Below are positions 1 to 7,400 of a stretch of DNA of 11,989 nt, piece by piece; the first letter of the stretch is position 1; every line of letters starts with the position of its first letter. Both the position numbers and the translations under genes were made by a program. The notes beneath the pieces were generated by a model. That model had not been told where the DNA came from and ran no database searches. It worked only from the letters and a program-made list of their open reading frames with translations. Source of the stretch: Thermoplasmatota archaeon (GTDB taxonomy: Archaea > Thermoplasmatota > Thermoplasmata > RBG-16-68-12 > JAGMCJ01); NCBI GenBank assembly GCA_022848825.1, contig JAJISH010000308.1, forward strand, positions 1 through 11,989. The letters are read 5' to 3'.

Positions 1-2277
1 GTCCGCGAATGCACCGTCCACGGTTACTTCAGGTGGGGAAAGGATGTAGGAATTCGTCAGAAAGCCTTCCCTGATGAGCACCGTCGAGTTCGCGCCGACA
101 CTGTCGAGCCTGAGTCCGAAGGAGTGCGTCTGAGGCATGGAGGTCAACTGCGCCACTGCGAAGAGCGTGACGTTGCCCGTGAGCGGGCTCGAGGATGTGT
201 TCAGCTGGAACTGGGCTATGCCGCCAGCAACATCCGAGGTTCCCAGGAGAGAATCCGACGCGTCCCAAACGCCATTGACGTTCGAGTCCTGATACAGCGC
301 AACAGTGACAAGATCGTCAGAGAGGTTGCCCCGTGTGGAAAAATCGAGAGACAGGGTGCTCAGGGCGGTCGCCTGGACCCGCATAGTCAGGGAGAGAGCG
401 GGGAATTCCAGCTGCGTCACAACCTCCGGGGCCACGGTCTCGACATCCACTGTCAGTGCCCCGAGGTCCGTCTCCACTATCGCATCCCCCACATCCGTGT
501 TACCGAGGATGTCCATGGTCGCCAACAGCATTCTGGCGCCGTCGTTGGGAAGACTGAAGACCGCCTCAAGCTTGTTGTCCTCCACGGCGCAACTAGCGGA
601 CCCGTCCGGTCGGAACCCATGCCAGTTGTCCCTGCCGCCCGACGGGGCGAAGTCCATGGAGTCGCTTCCTGTGCACGAGTTGTTCCAGCCGCTGAGGCGC
701 ACGAGATCGTCCACGCCAAGATCGCCTGCCTCGTAGCCAGTCGAAGAGTCTCCGTCGCTGTCGATGAGTAGGAAGAGATTGTCGAGGCCTTCCTGCCCCG
801 CACCGTTGAAGAACGAGCCTTCTACTTCTGCATACACATACCCACGGTTGAGTTGCCTGAACAGCCGGTAGGAAACGATGTTGATATCTGTGTTTTCCAG
901 CTGATCTGAGGAATCGTCAAGGAATATCGGGGAGCTCCTGGTGGAGAGTTCAGACCAATCATCGAAGTCCCCGTCGATTTCGATTGCAGTTCCCGCCGGG
1001 GCCAAGAGCACCGAACCCAGCATGGGCATGAGAATGAGAAACGTGAGAAGAGCAGCCACTCCTACGAGACCTCGAGACCACCTCGACGGTCCTCTGGGAA
1101 CCTCCATGGGTCTCACCCTGCCCGCTCTGCCGTTAACCAGTCCATTACCGTTTATCAGGCCGTTGACGAGGCCGTTGACCCGCCCGACCCCGTTAACAAG
1201 TCCATTGACGAGGCCGTTGGTCCGCCCGATGCCGTTGACAAGTCCATTGACCCTTCCATTCACGAAGCCGTTGACTAGGCCGTTGGTCCGCCCGATGCCG
1301 TTGATGAGCCCTTTGCCAACGGACCTTCGGCTCAACATGTCCCGCTGACTGAGCGTGGCCATCTTCCTGATGTCCCTGACTCTCTCGAGAGTGGCTGACC
1401 CAATGGCCTTCCCATAGCACTCAACTGCTTCGTCCTGTCGACCGAGCTTTTCAAGAAGCTCTCCCTTGGTCTGCCACGCCATCTTGAGCGAGGAATCCAA
1501 CCTCAGGAGCGCATCGTAATGTCGAATGGCCCTCTCGATGGCGTCCGCGTCTTCGTCAGATATCTCTTCTCCCGGCTCTGGAACAAGGGAGACGTCCTCT
1601 TTGGACCGGAGCACGTTGAGGACTTCCAGCTTGTACTGCCCCTCCATCTCTGGATTGAGTTCAGAAGCCCTGTCGTAGCATTCGATTGCTTCGTCGAACC
1701 TCCCCAGCTCGACAAGGAACTCGGCTTTCTTCAGCCAAGCCCTTTCTAGCGTGGGGTCGACCTCAAGGAGTCTGTCGTAGTGACTGATCTGTTCCTCGAT
1801 TTTCTGGGCGCGCGGGAGTTCCTCTCCCTCCTGGATGCGCTTCCACCTCTCAAGGAAGTCCCTGCCCAATATCCTGGGTTCTTCCTCTTCCTCCCCGATG
1901 CTCTCGGGAACCTCTCGCTCGTCCAGCGGGATGTCCTTCTCAAGCTCTTCCAGAAGGCTGTCCAGCGATTCCATTTCGAGTTCCTTTCTGGCTGGCAGGA
2001 CCGTTCCGCAAGAAGAGCATCGTGTATCGTCAGTTTCCACAGAACTTCCACAGGCTGGGCAAACGAAGGGGAGGTTCTCCTGGAGGAACTGCTCCTCGAA
2101 AAAAACCTTGATTCTGGCCGCAAGCTCCCGCCCGACACCGGCGACCGTTGCGATGTCCTCGACATCCGCGGATAGGATCGAGTCGACGGAAGAGAATCCA
2201 TCCTCGATTAGGCTCTTCGCCCGTTTCTTGCCTACACCGGATATCTCGGAAAGGAGACTTATGAAGCTCTCTTCCAT
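1..2277 (-). CDS. HhH / zinc-ribbon / TPR protein with Asn-Gly repeats, one membrane helix and an ectodomain (3' end outside window)
   Basis: An open frame of 759 codons runs from ATG at 2277 off the left edge without a stop; an in-frame TAG lies eight codons upstream, so this is the first ATG. Visible order: two helix-hairpin-helix motifs (about 8-60; GVGKKRA and GVGREL); a zinc ribbon (C73, C76, C87, C90); an acidic linker; two TPR-like units (about 164-210 and 248-292); an Asn-Gly repeat run (323-383); a basic stretch (384-402); one hydrophobic helix (about 403-428); then a domain opening with DGDFDDW (435-441) and an acidic loop DSDGDSSTGY (507-516). By the positive-inside rule the first 400 residues are cytoplasmic and the rest outside. 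The outer part has five N-X-S/T sequons (N532, N651, N693, N702, N730) and two cysteines (C535, C563). HhH and zinc ribbons often bind nucleic acid and TPRs bind proteins; the actual role is unknown. Its TATA box suggests its own transcript, separate from the regulator gene upstream. Confidence 0.9.
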   Translation of the reverse strand, partial: MEESFISLLSEISGVGKKRAKSLIEDGFSSVDSILSADVEDIATVAGVGRELAARIKVFFEEQFLQENLPFVCPACGSSVETDDTRCSSCGTVLPARKELEMESLDSLLEELEKDIPLDEREVPESIGEEEEEPRILGRDFLERWKRIQEGEELPRAQKIEEQISHYDRLLEVDPTLERAWLKKAEFLVELGRFDEAIECYDRASELNPEMEGQYKLEVLNVLRSKEDVSLVPEPGEEISDEDADAIERAIRHYDALLRLDSSLKMAWQTKGELLEKLGRQDEAVECYGKAIGSATLERVRDIRKMATLSQRDMLSRRSVGKGLINGIGRTNGLVNGFVNGRVNGLVNGIGRTNGLVNGLVNGVGRVNGLVNGLINGNGLVNGRAGRVRPMEVPRGPSRWSRGLVGVAALLTFLILMPMLGSVLLAPAGTAIEIDGDFDDWSELSTRSSPIFLDDSSDQLENTDINIVSYRLFRQLNRGYVYAEVEGSFFNGAGQEGLDNLFLLIDSDGDSSTGYEAGDLGVDDLVRLSGWNNSCTGSDSMDFAPSGGRDNWHGFRPDGSASCAVEDNKLEAVFSLPNDGARMLLATMDILGNTDVGDAIVETDLGALTVDVETVAPEVVTQLEFPALSLTMRVQATALSTLSLDFSTRGNLSDDLVTVALYQDSNVNGVWDASDSLLGTSDVAGGIAQFQLNTSSSPLTGNVTLFAVAQLTSMPQTHSFGLRLDSVGANSTVLIREGFLTNSYILSPPEVTVDGAFAD
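1129..1311 (-). repeat. Asn-Gly tetrad/hexad repeat tract inside the HhH/TPR protein
   Basis: Codons 323-383 encode units of the type (L/F/R)-(V/I)-N-G mixed with hexads (I/V)-G-R-(T/V)-N-G. There are 14 Asn-Gly pairs within 58 residues (326-383). The block beginning IGRTNG recurs after 22 residues (328 and 350). At DNA level an identical 28-base stretch occurs at 1211-1238 and 1277-1304, 66 bases apart, which points to recent duplication or slippage. The tract lies between the TPR region and the basic segment before the membrane helix. It is poor in charge and regular in hydrophobic spacing, so it could be an extended repeat fold or a flexible tether. I recall similar runs in hypothetical proteins of thermoplasmatal archaea but cannot confirm this here. 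Confidence 0.9.
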
Positions 2278-2297
2278 CAGGGTTTTCTACGAGACGT

Positions 2298-2308
2298 GGA
2301 TATATACC
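2298..2308 (-). promoter_or_regulatory. TATA box for the HhH/TPR membrane protein gene
   Basis: TATATA at 2301-2306 is centred about 26 bases before the ATG at 2277. Archaeal transcription normally starts some 25 bases downstream of the TATA centre, so the transcript would begin at or next to the start codon and be leaderless. No Shine-Dalgarno match lies before this ATG, in keeping with that. The site shows that this gene is probably not just the tail of the upstream ATPase/regulator unit. Confidence 0.65.
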
Positions 2309-2347
2309 ATTTCTAGAACTGGGTAGGAACTCAGTCTGTTGGTTTTG

Positions 2348-2366
2348 GAACCGACTAGTACGGTTC
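2348..2366. promoter_or_regulatory. perfect inverted repeat, candidate operator
   Basis: GAACCG and CGGTTC form perfect 6-base arms around a 7-base centre containing ACTAGT. The dyad lies 12 bases after the stop of the winged-helix regulator gene and about 40 bases before the TATA box of the next gene. It could be a binding site for a dimeric winged-helix protein or a short hairpin at the end of the regulator mRNA. No T-run follows on the minus strand, so a classical terminator is less likely. The assignment is inference from position and symmetry only. Confidence 0.3.
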
Positions 2367-2378
2367 TGTGTTTATGTC

Positions 2379-3086
2379 CTATTCCAGTACTGTTCGGAAG
2401 GGGTCAACTGAGAGGTCCAGTACGGACTTGAACCGCGACCTCTGAATCTCGACCATCAACTCCGTATCCGATTGGCGGACGACCTTGGGCTCCAGTCCAT
2501 CGGTCTCCAACTTCCTAAGAATGTCCTTGCGGAACTCCTTCGCCCTCTTATAGTTCCGATCCTTCGCCCTCTTCAGTCCATCTGAGGGGAAGTACCTGAC
2601 AAACCTCCCGTCGGTCGTGCGAGAGATGAGATCGAGACCCTCCATTCGCTTGACGAGCCTTAGGATTGACTGGTCACTCGTGCTGAGCATCTTCGCTAGT
2701 TCCCTTTGAGAGAGTCCTGGCTGGCTCAGTATCGTGAGAAACAGCTTCTTGGCGGCCTCGTTGTTCAGCAGTTCCAGAAGCTCGCCATCCTTTTCGTCAA
2801 CGAGTCCCACAGGAGAGTATGTCACCTTGTTGCGGACATTTCTTTGGTTGATGTAGCCAGATTCCACTAGCTGTCGCAGGTGCCAAGCTGCGGTGCTCTG
2901 TGAGATGTCGTTTGCGACCGAGACCGTCTTGAGCGGGGATCCAGGATATCGGCACAGGAATGCGAAGAGCCTCTGCCGGACGGGGCTCATGAGGACGGAC
3001 TCCAGACCGGCTCTCTCCTCATCGTCCCCGCCAAGCATGACCTTCTCAAAGGCCTTGCCGACTCCCCTGGATTTACTTCTTCTCAT
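2379..3086 (-). CDS. tandem winged-helix transcriptional regulator
   Basis: A predicted DNA-binding regulator of 235 residues. It opens with a basic tail (RRSKSRGVGK). A first winged-helix domain covers about 28-92: a helix with SPVRQRLFAFL, a recognition-helix region QSTAAWHLRQLVESGYI (63-79), and a wing ending near VTYSPVG. A second covers about 109-167, with LSQRELAKML and SDQSILRLVKRMEGLDLI, then a wing RFVRYFPS. The last 65 residues are rich in Lys, Arg and acidic residues, with no recognised domain. The start at ATG 3086 was chosen because it overlaps the end of the ATPase gene by 14 bases and has GAGG three bases upstream; a longer frame from 3206 would lie wholly inside the ATPase gene, and its extra residues look out-of-frame. 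The ArsR/MarR-like fold is clear; target genes are unknown. Co-translation with the KaiC-like ATPase suggests that the ATPase controls or works with it. Confidence 0.88.
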   Translation of the reverse strand: MRRSKSRGVGKAFEKVMLGGDDEERAGLESVLMSPVRQRLFAFLCRYPGSPLKTVSVANDISQSTAAWHLRQLVESGYINQRNVRNKVTYSPVGLVDEKDGELLELLNNEAAKKLFLTILSQPGLSQRELAKMLSTSDQSILRLVKRMEGLDLISRTTDGRFVRYFPSDGLKRAKDRNYKRAKEFRKDILRKLETDGLEPKVVRQSDTELMVEIQRSRFKSVLDLSVDPFRTVLE

Positions 3087-3951
3087 ATTCCTCGATGATG
3101 TCTTCGATGATCTCGCTGGCCTTGATCCCCTCAAAATCGTCATCGGTGAGTTCCTTGAGAGCCCTGGAGAGCCGTGCCCTGACGTGAGGCGGGATCTTGT
3201 TCCCAACGATCTTCTTGAAGTCTTCTCTCAGTTTGTCTGGAATCTTCTTCGTCTCGACCTTCTTGTAGTTCCCCCTCTCGACTATGAGACCCAGACCTTT
3301 GATTATGCGGTAGGGATGCGCCAAATCGCTGTGCTTGCTGCTCCTGCATTTCACGATCTTGAGCGTTCGGCCCACTGCACCGTCAACTGGCCGGTATCTG
3401 AGATGAACCACGCAATCCGCAAGGTACATGGGTATGATCGTCTCGGGTCCCGAAAGGTCCCCTGACGAGCCGTGCTCCTCCAGCGTGCAGAGAACCGTTC
3501 CCACTTTCCGAGCCTGCTTCAATAGGAATCCGATCAGGTCTCTTCTCTCATACTGATCCTGGACCGACCACATGACCGGAGTCAGAGGATCGATTGAGAT
3601 GCGAGCGTTTGACCCGCCCCAATCCGCGACGAAGGATGGAAGCTCTTTCTTTATGAAGCTGGAGAACTCCTTTCCGGAAGCGTCGATGAACACGAGCTTC
3701 TCGTTGTCAAGGTAATCGAGTATCTCGCGCCACCCCATTTCGATGGCTTCCCTGATTATCTCGTCCTTGTTCTCGTCAAGGCTTACGAAGATGCCCTCTT
3801 GCCCCGCTTCCAGTCCCCTTCGGACGAACTGGGTGGCGAATGTGGTCTTGCCGGCGCCCGAGGCTCCAATCACGACCGTCGTGGAGTTCTCGTTCATGCC
3901 GCCGTCCAAGAGAGGATTCAGACCGTAGATTCCGCTCTTGATCTTCTTCAT
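3073..3951 (-). CDS. KaiC-like RecA-superfamily ATPase (single domain with helical tail)
   Basis: A soluble ATPase of 292 residues from the RecA/KaiC superfamily. It starts as KaiC domains do (IKSGIYGLNPLLDGG, 4-18). The Walker A loop is GASGAGKT (29-36, K35, T36), and SLDENKDEIIR (57-67) follows, whose D59/E60 sit where KaiC has its catalytic acidic pair. The Walker B strand ends at ISID (D121), and the KaiC-like ending is KCRSSKHSDLAHPYRI (201-216). Known archaeal single-domain relatives include the motility ATPase ArlH and many proteins assigned to signalling by context. About 65 further residues form a charged, probably helical tail with no family match I can name. There are no flagellar or arl genes nearby, so ArlH is unlikely. 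The gene heads a two-gene unit with the winged-helix regulator and probably regulates it by ATP-dependent oligomerisation; that link is inference. The ATG is placed by the TATA box about 26 bases upstream. Confidence 0.92.
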   Translation of the reverse strand: MKKIKSGIYGLNPLLDGGMNENSTTVVIGASGAGKTTFATQFVRRGLEAGQEGIFVSLDENKDEIIREAIEMGWREILDYLDNEKLVFIDASGKEFSSFIKKELPSFVADWGGSNARISIDPLTPVMWSVQDQYERRDLIGFLLKQARKVGTVLCTLEEHGSSGDLSGPETIIPMYLADCVVHLRYRPVDGAVGRTLKIVKCRSSKHSDLAHPYRIIKGLGLIVERGNYKKVETKKIPDKLREDFKKIVGNKIPPHVRARLSRALKELTDDDFEGIKASEIIEDIIEEYEKK

Positions 3952-3972
3952 TCAGATTTCTGATGACGTGTC

Positions 3973-3982
3973 TTTATAAATA
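3973..3982 (-). promoter_or_regulatory. TATA box for the KaiC-like ATPase gene
   Basis: TTTATAAA (3973-3980) is centred about 26 bases before the ATG at 3951, again fitting a leaderless transcript. The box is its own reverse complement, so it could also fire toward the right. A rightward start would leave a leader of over 100 bases before the zinc-ribbon gene. Confidence 0.65.
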
Positions 3983-4069
3983 TCTTTTGTCATGGATATT
4001 TGCCCCGAGAAGTCCTAGGGTCGGGACCTGGACCCAGCAATCTCAGGTTGCGTGAACTCCTTCGCGGGG

Positions 4070-4109
4070 AGCAAAAGGGTCTTTTACATCAGTCATCTAT
4101 CCCTTTGCT
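4070..4109. promoter_or_regulatory. interrupted inverted repeat around a weak TATA-like site, upstream of the zinc-ribbon gene
   Basis: Arms AGCAAAAGGG (4070-4079) and CCCTTTGCT (4101-4109) are complementary apart from one extra A. They enclose TTTTACATC (4082-4090), a weak TATA-like element that would place a transcription start near 4112, about 11 bases before the GTG at 4123. The symmetry round a presumed promoter could be an operator. A second small dyad, GGGTC/GACCC, lies at 4018-4035. The rest of the 171-base gap (3952-4122) shows nothing else I recognise. Confidence 0.25.
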
Positions 4110-4122
4110 GATATCCTTGCCC

Positions 4123-4422
4123 GTGAGATACTACTGCGAGAGATGCAAGAGAATGGCCAAGAAGGGGCCGACCTGTGCCGCTTGCGGGGGGGCTGTGACG
4201 CGTCACGATCTGAAGATGACGCGCTTCCGAGTCGTCTCCTTGGTCTGCTGGGCACTGGCGATTTTCCTCCTGTTCTGGCCGTTCCTTGCACCCCCGGAGC
4301 TTCTGGCGCTTTTCTATCTCGCGTTCCTCTTCATAGGCGTGGCCGTGGCGATGGAGTGGTTTGACGCAAGGGTCATAGCGATTAGAGTCCTCAGAGCCCT
4401 TCGCGAATCGAGAGGCCCGTAG
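4123..4422 (+). CDS. small zinc-ribbon protein with two membrane helices
   Basis: A hypothetical membrane protein of 99 residues. The N-terminus carries a zinc ribbon with C5, C8, C18 and C21 (CERC and CAAC spaced nine residues apart). Two hydrophobic helices follow (about 37-55 and 59-77), separated by APPE, and a basic C-terminal tail rich in Arg. Both ends are probably cytoplasmic, since Lys/Arg flank the helix pair on both sides. The start is uncertain. GTG at 4123 was chosen because it directly precedes the zinc ribbon; a TTG two codons earlier, or the ATG at 4153 (which would cut into the ribbon), are alternatives. A longer frame from a TTG at 4000 gives a leader without domain-like features. 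There is no clear Shine-Dalgarno site. The gene ends 75 bases before polC, which has its own promoter. I recognise no family function. Confidence 0.7.
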   Translation: MRYYCERCKRMAKKGPTCAACGGAVTRHDLKMTRFRVVSLVCWALAIFLLFWPFLAPPELLALFYLAFLFIGVAVAMEWFDARVIAIRVLRALRESRGP

Positions 4423-4438
4423 AGCCGCCCTCGATAGG

Positions 4439-4445
4439 TTTATAG
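4439..4445 (+). promoter_or_regulatory. TATA box for polC
   Basis: TTTATAG is centred about 56 bases before the polC ATG. A start some 25 bases downstream would give a leader of about 30 bases, enough to hold the Shine-Dalgarno match at 4483. It lies just after the stop of the zinc-ribbon gene, so polC is probably transcribed separately. Confidence 0.55.
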
Positions 4446-4482
4446 AAATGCTCCGCAATACCCTGTTGCTTCTTCTAATCCT

Positions 4483-4491
4483 GAGAGTGAT
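4483..4491 (+). promoter_or_regulatory. Shine-Dalgarno site that sets the polC start
   Basis: GAGAGTGAT matches the consensus GGAGGTGAT at seven of nine positions and ends six bases before ATG 4498. This favours ATG 4498 over the internal ATG at 4525 (residue 10), although family similarity begins only around residue 11. Confidence 0.5.
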
Positions 4492-4497
4492 GCGAGG

Positions 4498-7400
4498 ATG
4501 GGTGGGGTCGTCTGTAGCCAAGAGATGCGAGAGTATTTCGACACTCTGGAGAGTGATGCGGAGAGATGCTACAAGGTCGCCTCGAAGGCCCGGAGACTGG
4601 GAGATGATCCCGAACTCGATGTTGAGATCCCTCGCGCTGAGGACCTCGCATCGAGAGTCGAGCGTCTGCTCCAGGACTACGATGTCGAGGGAATCGCGAG
4701 GAGAATCAGAAGCCTCTCGAAGAAGCACGACAGAGAGGAGGTCTCCCTGCTCGTTGCGAAGGAGCTCGCGAGAAAAGGTCGAGGACCCAAGGAGGTCGCC
4801 CTGGACAGAGCGATCCGGGTGGGACTCGCAATACTGACGGAGGGGATACTCGTCGCTCCGCTCGAAGGCCTGGCATCCGTCAAGATAAAGAAGAACAGGG
4901 ATAACACGTCCTACGCGGACGTCTACTACTCTGGGCCGATAAGATCCGCCGGCGGGACCGGGCAGGCTTTGAGCGTCCTGATAGCAGATGTCGTCCGTCG
5001 AGAACTCGGGATAGGAGCATACAAGGCAACGAGAGAGGAGGTTGAGCGCTTCAAGGAGGAGATACCGCTCTACAGACGCCTGCAGCACCTCCAGCACACG
5101 CCGACAGCTGATGATATCGATCTCATCGTGAGCAACTGTCCCATCGGAATCAACGGAGAGGGGACTGAGGACTCGGAGATCAGCGGTCACAGGGACCTGC
5201 CGAGGATAGAGACCAATCGGGTGAGGGGCGGGGCATGTCTTGTCATCGCGGAGGGGCTGTCCCTCAAGGCGCCGAAGATAAGGAAGCACGTCTCCAAGTT
5301 GAAGATAGACGGATGGGGTTTCATCGACGACCTGGTCCACGAGAAGACAGATGATGAGGCCGAGGAGATCCAACCGAACTACAGGTATATCGAAAACATA
5401 GTGGCTGGCAGGCCCATCCTGTCTCATCCCAGCAGGCCCGGCGGGTTCAGATTGCGGTATGGGAGATCAAGAGCCACCGGGCTCGCCGCGCTGGGAGTCA
5501 GCCCCGCGACGATGAAGGCACTGGACAGCTTCATTGCGGTCGGCACACAGATAAAGATAGAGAGGCCGAGCAAGGCTGGAGCCGTCACTCCGTGCGATTC
5601 GATCGAGGGGCCGATCCTGTTGATGGACAACGGCGACCTCATCGAGGTCTCGGATGAGAAGGACGTTCCGTCCCGCGGCGTGAAGAAGATAGTGGACCTC
5701 GGTGAGATACTGATTCCCTTCGGTGAGTTCCTAGAGAACAACCATCTGCTCATGCCTGGGGCATATGCGCCGGAGATCTACGTTCAGGAGTTGCGCTCGA
5801 AGTGTGAGGAGCTCCCCTCCGATTGGAGAGAACCGACACCGGAGAGAGCCATAGAGCTGTCAGAGTCCCTCGGCGTCCCCCTGCACCCGAAGTACAATCT
5901 CTTCTGGCATGATCTGACCGTCGAAGAGATCGGGGAGCTCAGGGGCCATGTCGCGGCCAAGGGTCGCCTTGAGGATGGGAGGCTGCTAATCCCCCGAACG
6001 GATGCGATCAAGGACCTAGTGGTCAGACTCGGCGCGACCCACACAGAGAGCGGAGATGGCCTGACATTCGAGAAGTACTCGCTCCCGCTCATCAGATGCT
6101 TGGGGCTCAGGATAGATGATGGCGAAATCAAGAAGGAGGCCGACGTTGATGCTTCCGATCCCATGGATCTTGTAACGAAGTATGCGGGATTCGAGGTGAG
6201 AGTCCGGGCGCCCTCGCGCATCGGTGCGAGAATGGCCCGGCCCGAGAAGGCAAAGGAGCGGTTGATGAAGCCGGCTCCTCACAGTCTGTTTCCCGTCGGG
6301 AGCTTTGGCGGGCCGCAGAGACTCCTCAAGTCTGCGATCGCCTCGCAAGACGTCTCCATCGAGGTTGGAATCAGGGTCTGCCAGGAGTGCGGCTCCAAGT
6401 GGATCCTTCCGAGATGCCCGTGCGGCGGGAGAACGAAGCCGACGAAAATTGTCAGGCCCCAGAAGATCCCCATTGCACGAATCCACAAAGAGGCCGTTAG
6501 AAGACTGGGCGAGGGCAAGGCTCTGGACGCGAAATGCGTCCGGGGGATGATATCGAAGAGCAAGACGCCTGAGGCCCTTGAGAAGGGAATCCTTCGCAGC
6601 AAGCACCGTGTGTTCGTATTCAAGGACGGCACGACGAGGTTCGACATGACGGACTTGCCGCTGACTCACTTCAAACCTGCGGAGATAGGTCTGAGCGTGG
6701 ACAGGGCCCGCGAACTGGGTTACGCAAGAGACGCGAGCGGCCAACCTCTTGAACGTCCGGATCAGGTGGTGGAGCTCAGGCCGCAGGACATCGTCGCCTC
6801 AAGGCTGTGTGGAGAGTACCTCTTGCGTGTCGCTGGATTCCTTGATGACCTGCTCGAGAAGTTCTACGGTTTGGAAAGATTCTACAACGCAAAGAGTCCA
6901 GATGACCTGCTCGGGCACCTCCTCGTCGGTCTTGCACCTCATACGTCAGGCGGCGTTCTGGTTCGGTTGATAGGCTACACCGATGCCAGAGCCTGCTACG
7001 CCCATCCGTACTTCCACGCGGCTAAAAGACGCAACTGTGATGGCGATGAGGATTGCGTCATGCTCCTTCTTGATGGCCTTCTCAACTTCAGTCGTTCGTT
7101 CCTGCCCGAAAGGAGGGGAGGACTGATGGACGCCCCCCTTGTACTGACCACCAGGATAAACCCGAACGAGATAGACAAGGAGGCCCACAACATAGACGTC
7201 GATGAGGGCTATTCCCTGGAGTTCTACGAAGCGGCGAACAGATTCGCCCATCCGAGGGATGTCGAGGACCTCGTGGACACTGTGGGGAAGAGGATAGGCA
7301 GCGTGCTGCAGTACGAGGGGCTCGGGTTCTCGCACAGAACGTCGAACATCGCTTCGGGTCCTCTGACGTCCGCGTACAAGGCTGGATCGATGGTTGAGAA

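Noticed and set aside
124..771. Plus-strand open frame of 215 codons at the left end
   Set aside because: It is antisense to the ectodomain of the HhH membrane protein, whose frame is continuous for 759 codons with clear domains.
1129..1311. CRISPR-like or non-coding tandem repeat
   Set aside because: The repeats stay in frame within a long coding sequence, have no unique spacers of uniform length and are explained by the NG protein repeat.
3087..3206. 40-residue N-terminal extension of the winged-helix regulator
   Set aside because: It overlaps the C-terminal coding part of the ATPase and reads like an out-of-frame Arg/Ser-rich translation. ATG 3086 fits a 14-base overlap with an adjacent GAGG.
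3073..3951. Archaellum ATPase ArlH or a full circadian KaiC
   Set aside because: There is one KaiC domain only, no arl or kai genes are nearby, and the neighbour is a winged-helix regulator.
4018..4035. Possible tRNA or structured RNA in the gap before the zinc-ribbon gene
   Set aside because: Only a 5-base stem is present. There is no T-loop consensus, acceptor stem or CCA-compatible fold.
4000..4122. 41-residue N-terminal extension of the zinc-ribbon membrane protein from a TTG
   Set aside because: The extension has no domain features, and the weak promoter and inverted repeat lie inside it.
4483..4560. 12-base direct repeat GAGAGTGATGCG (4483-4494 and 4549-4560) at the polC start
   Set aside because: The second copy encodes conserved-looking DP2 residues ESDA, and one copy is explained by the Shine-Dalgarno site. 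Two copies alone could be chance.
4093..5427. Long minus-strand open frame of 444 codons opposite the start of polC and the zinc-ribbon gene
   Set aside because: The protein shows no domain pattern and is rich in Arg, Leu and Ser as expected from the complement of G+C-rich coding DNA. The plus strand holds an unmistakable DP2.
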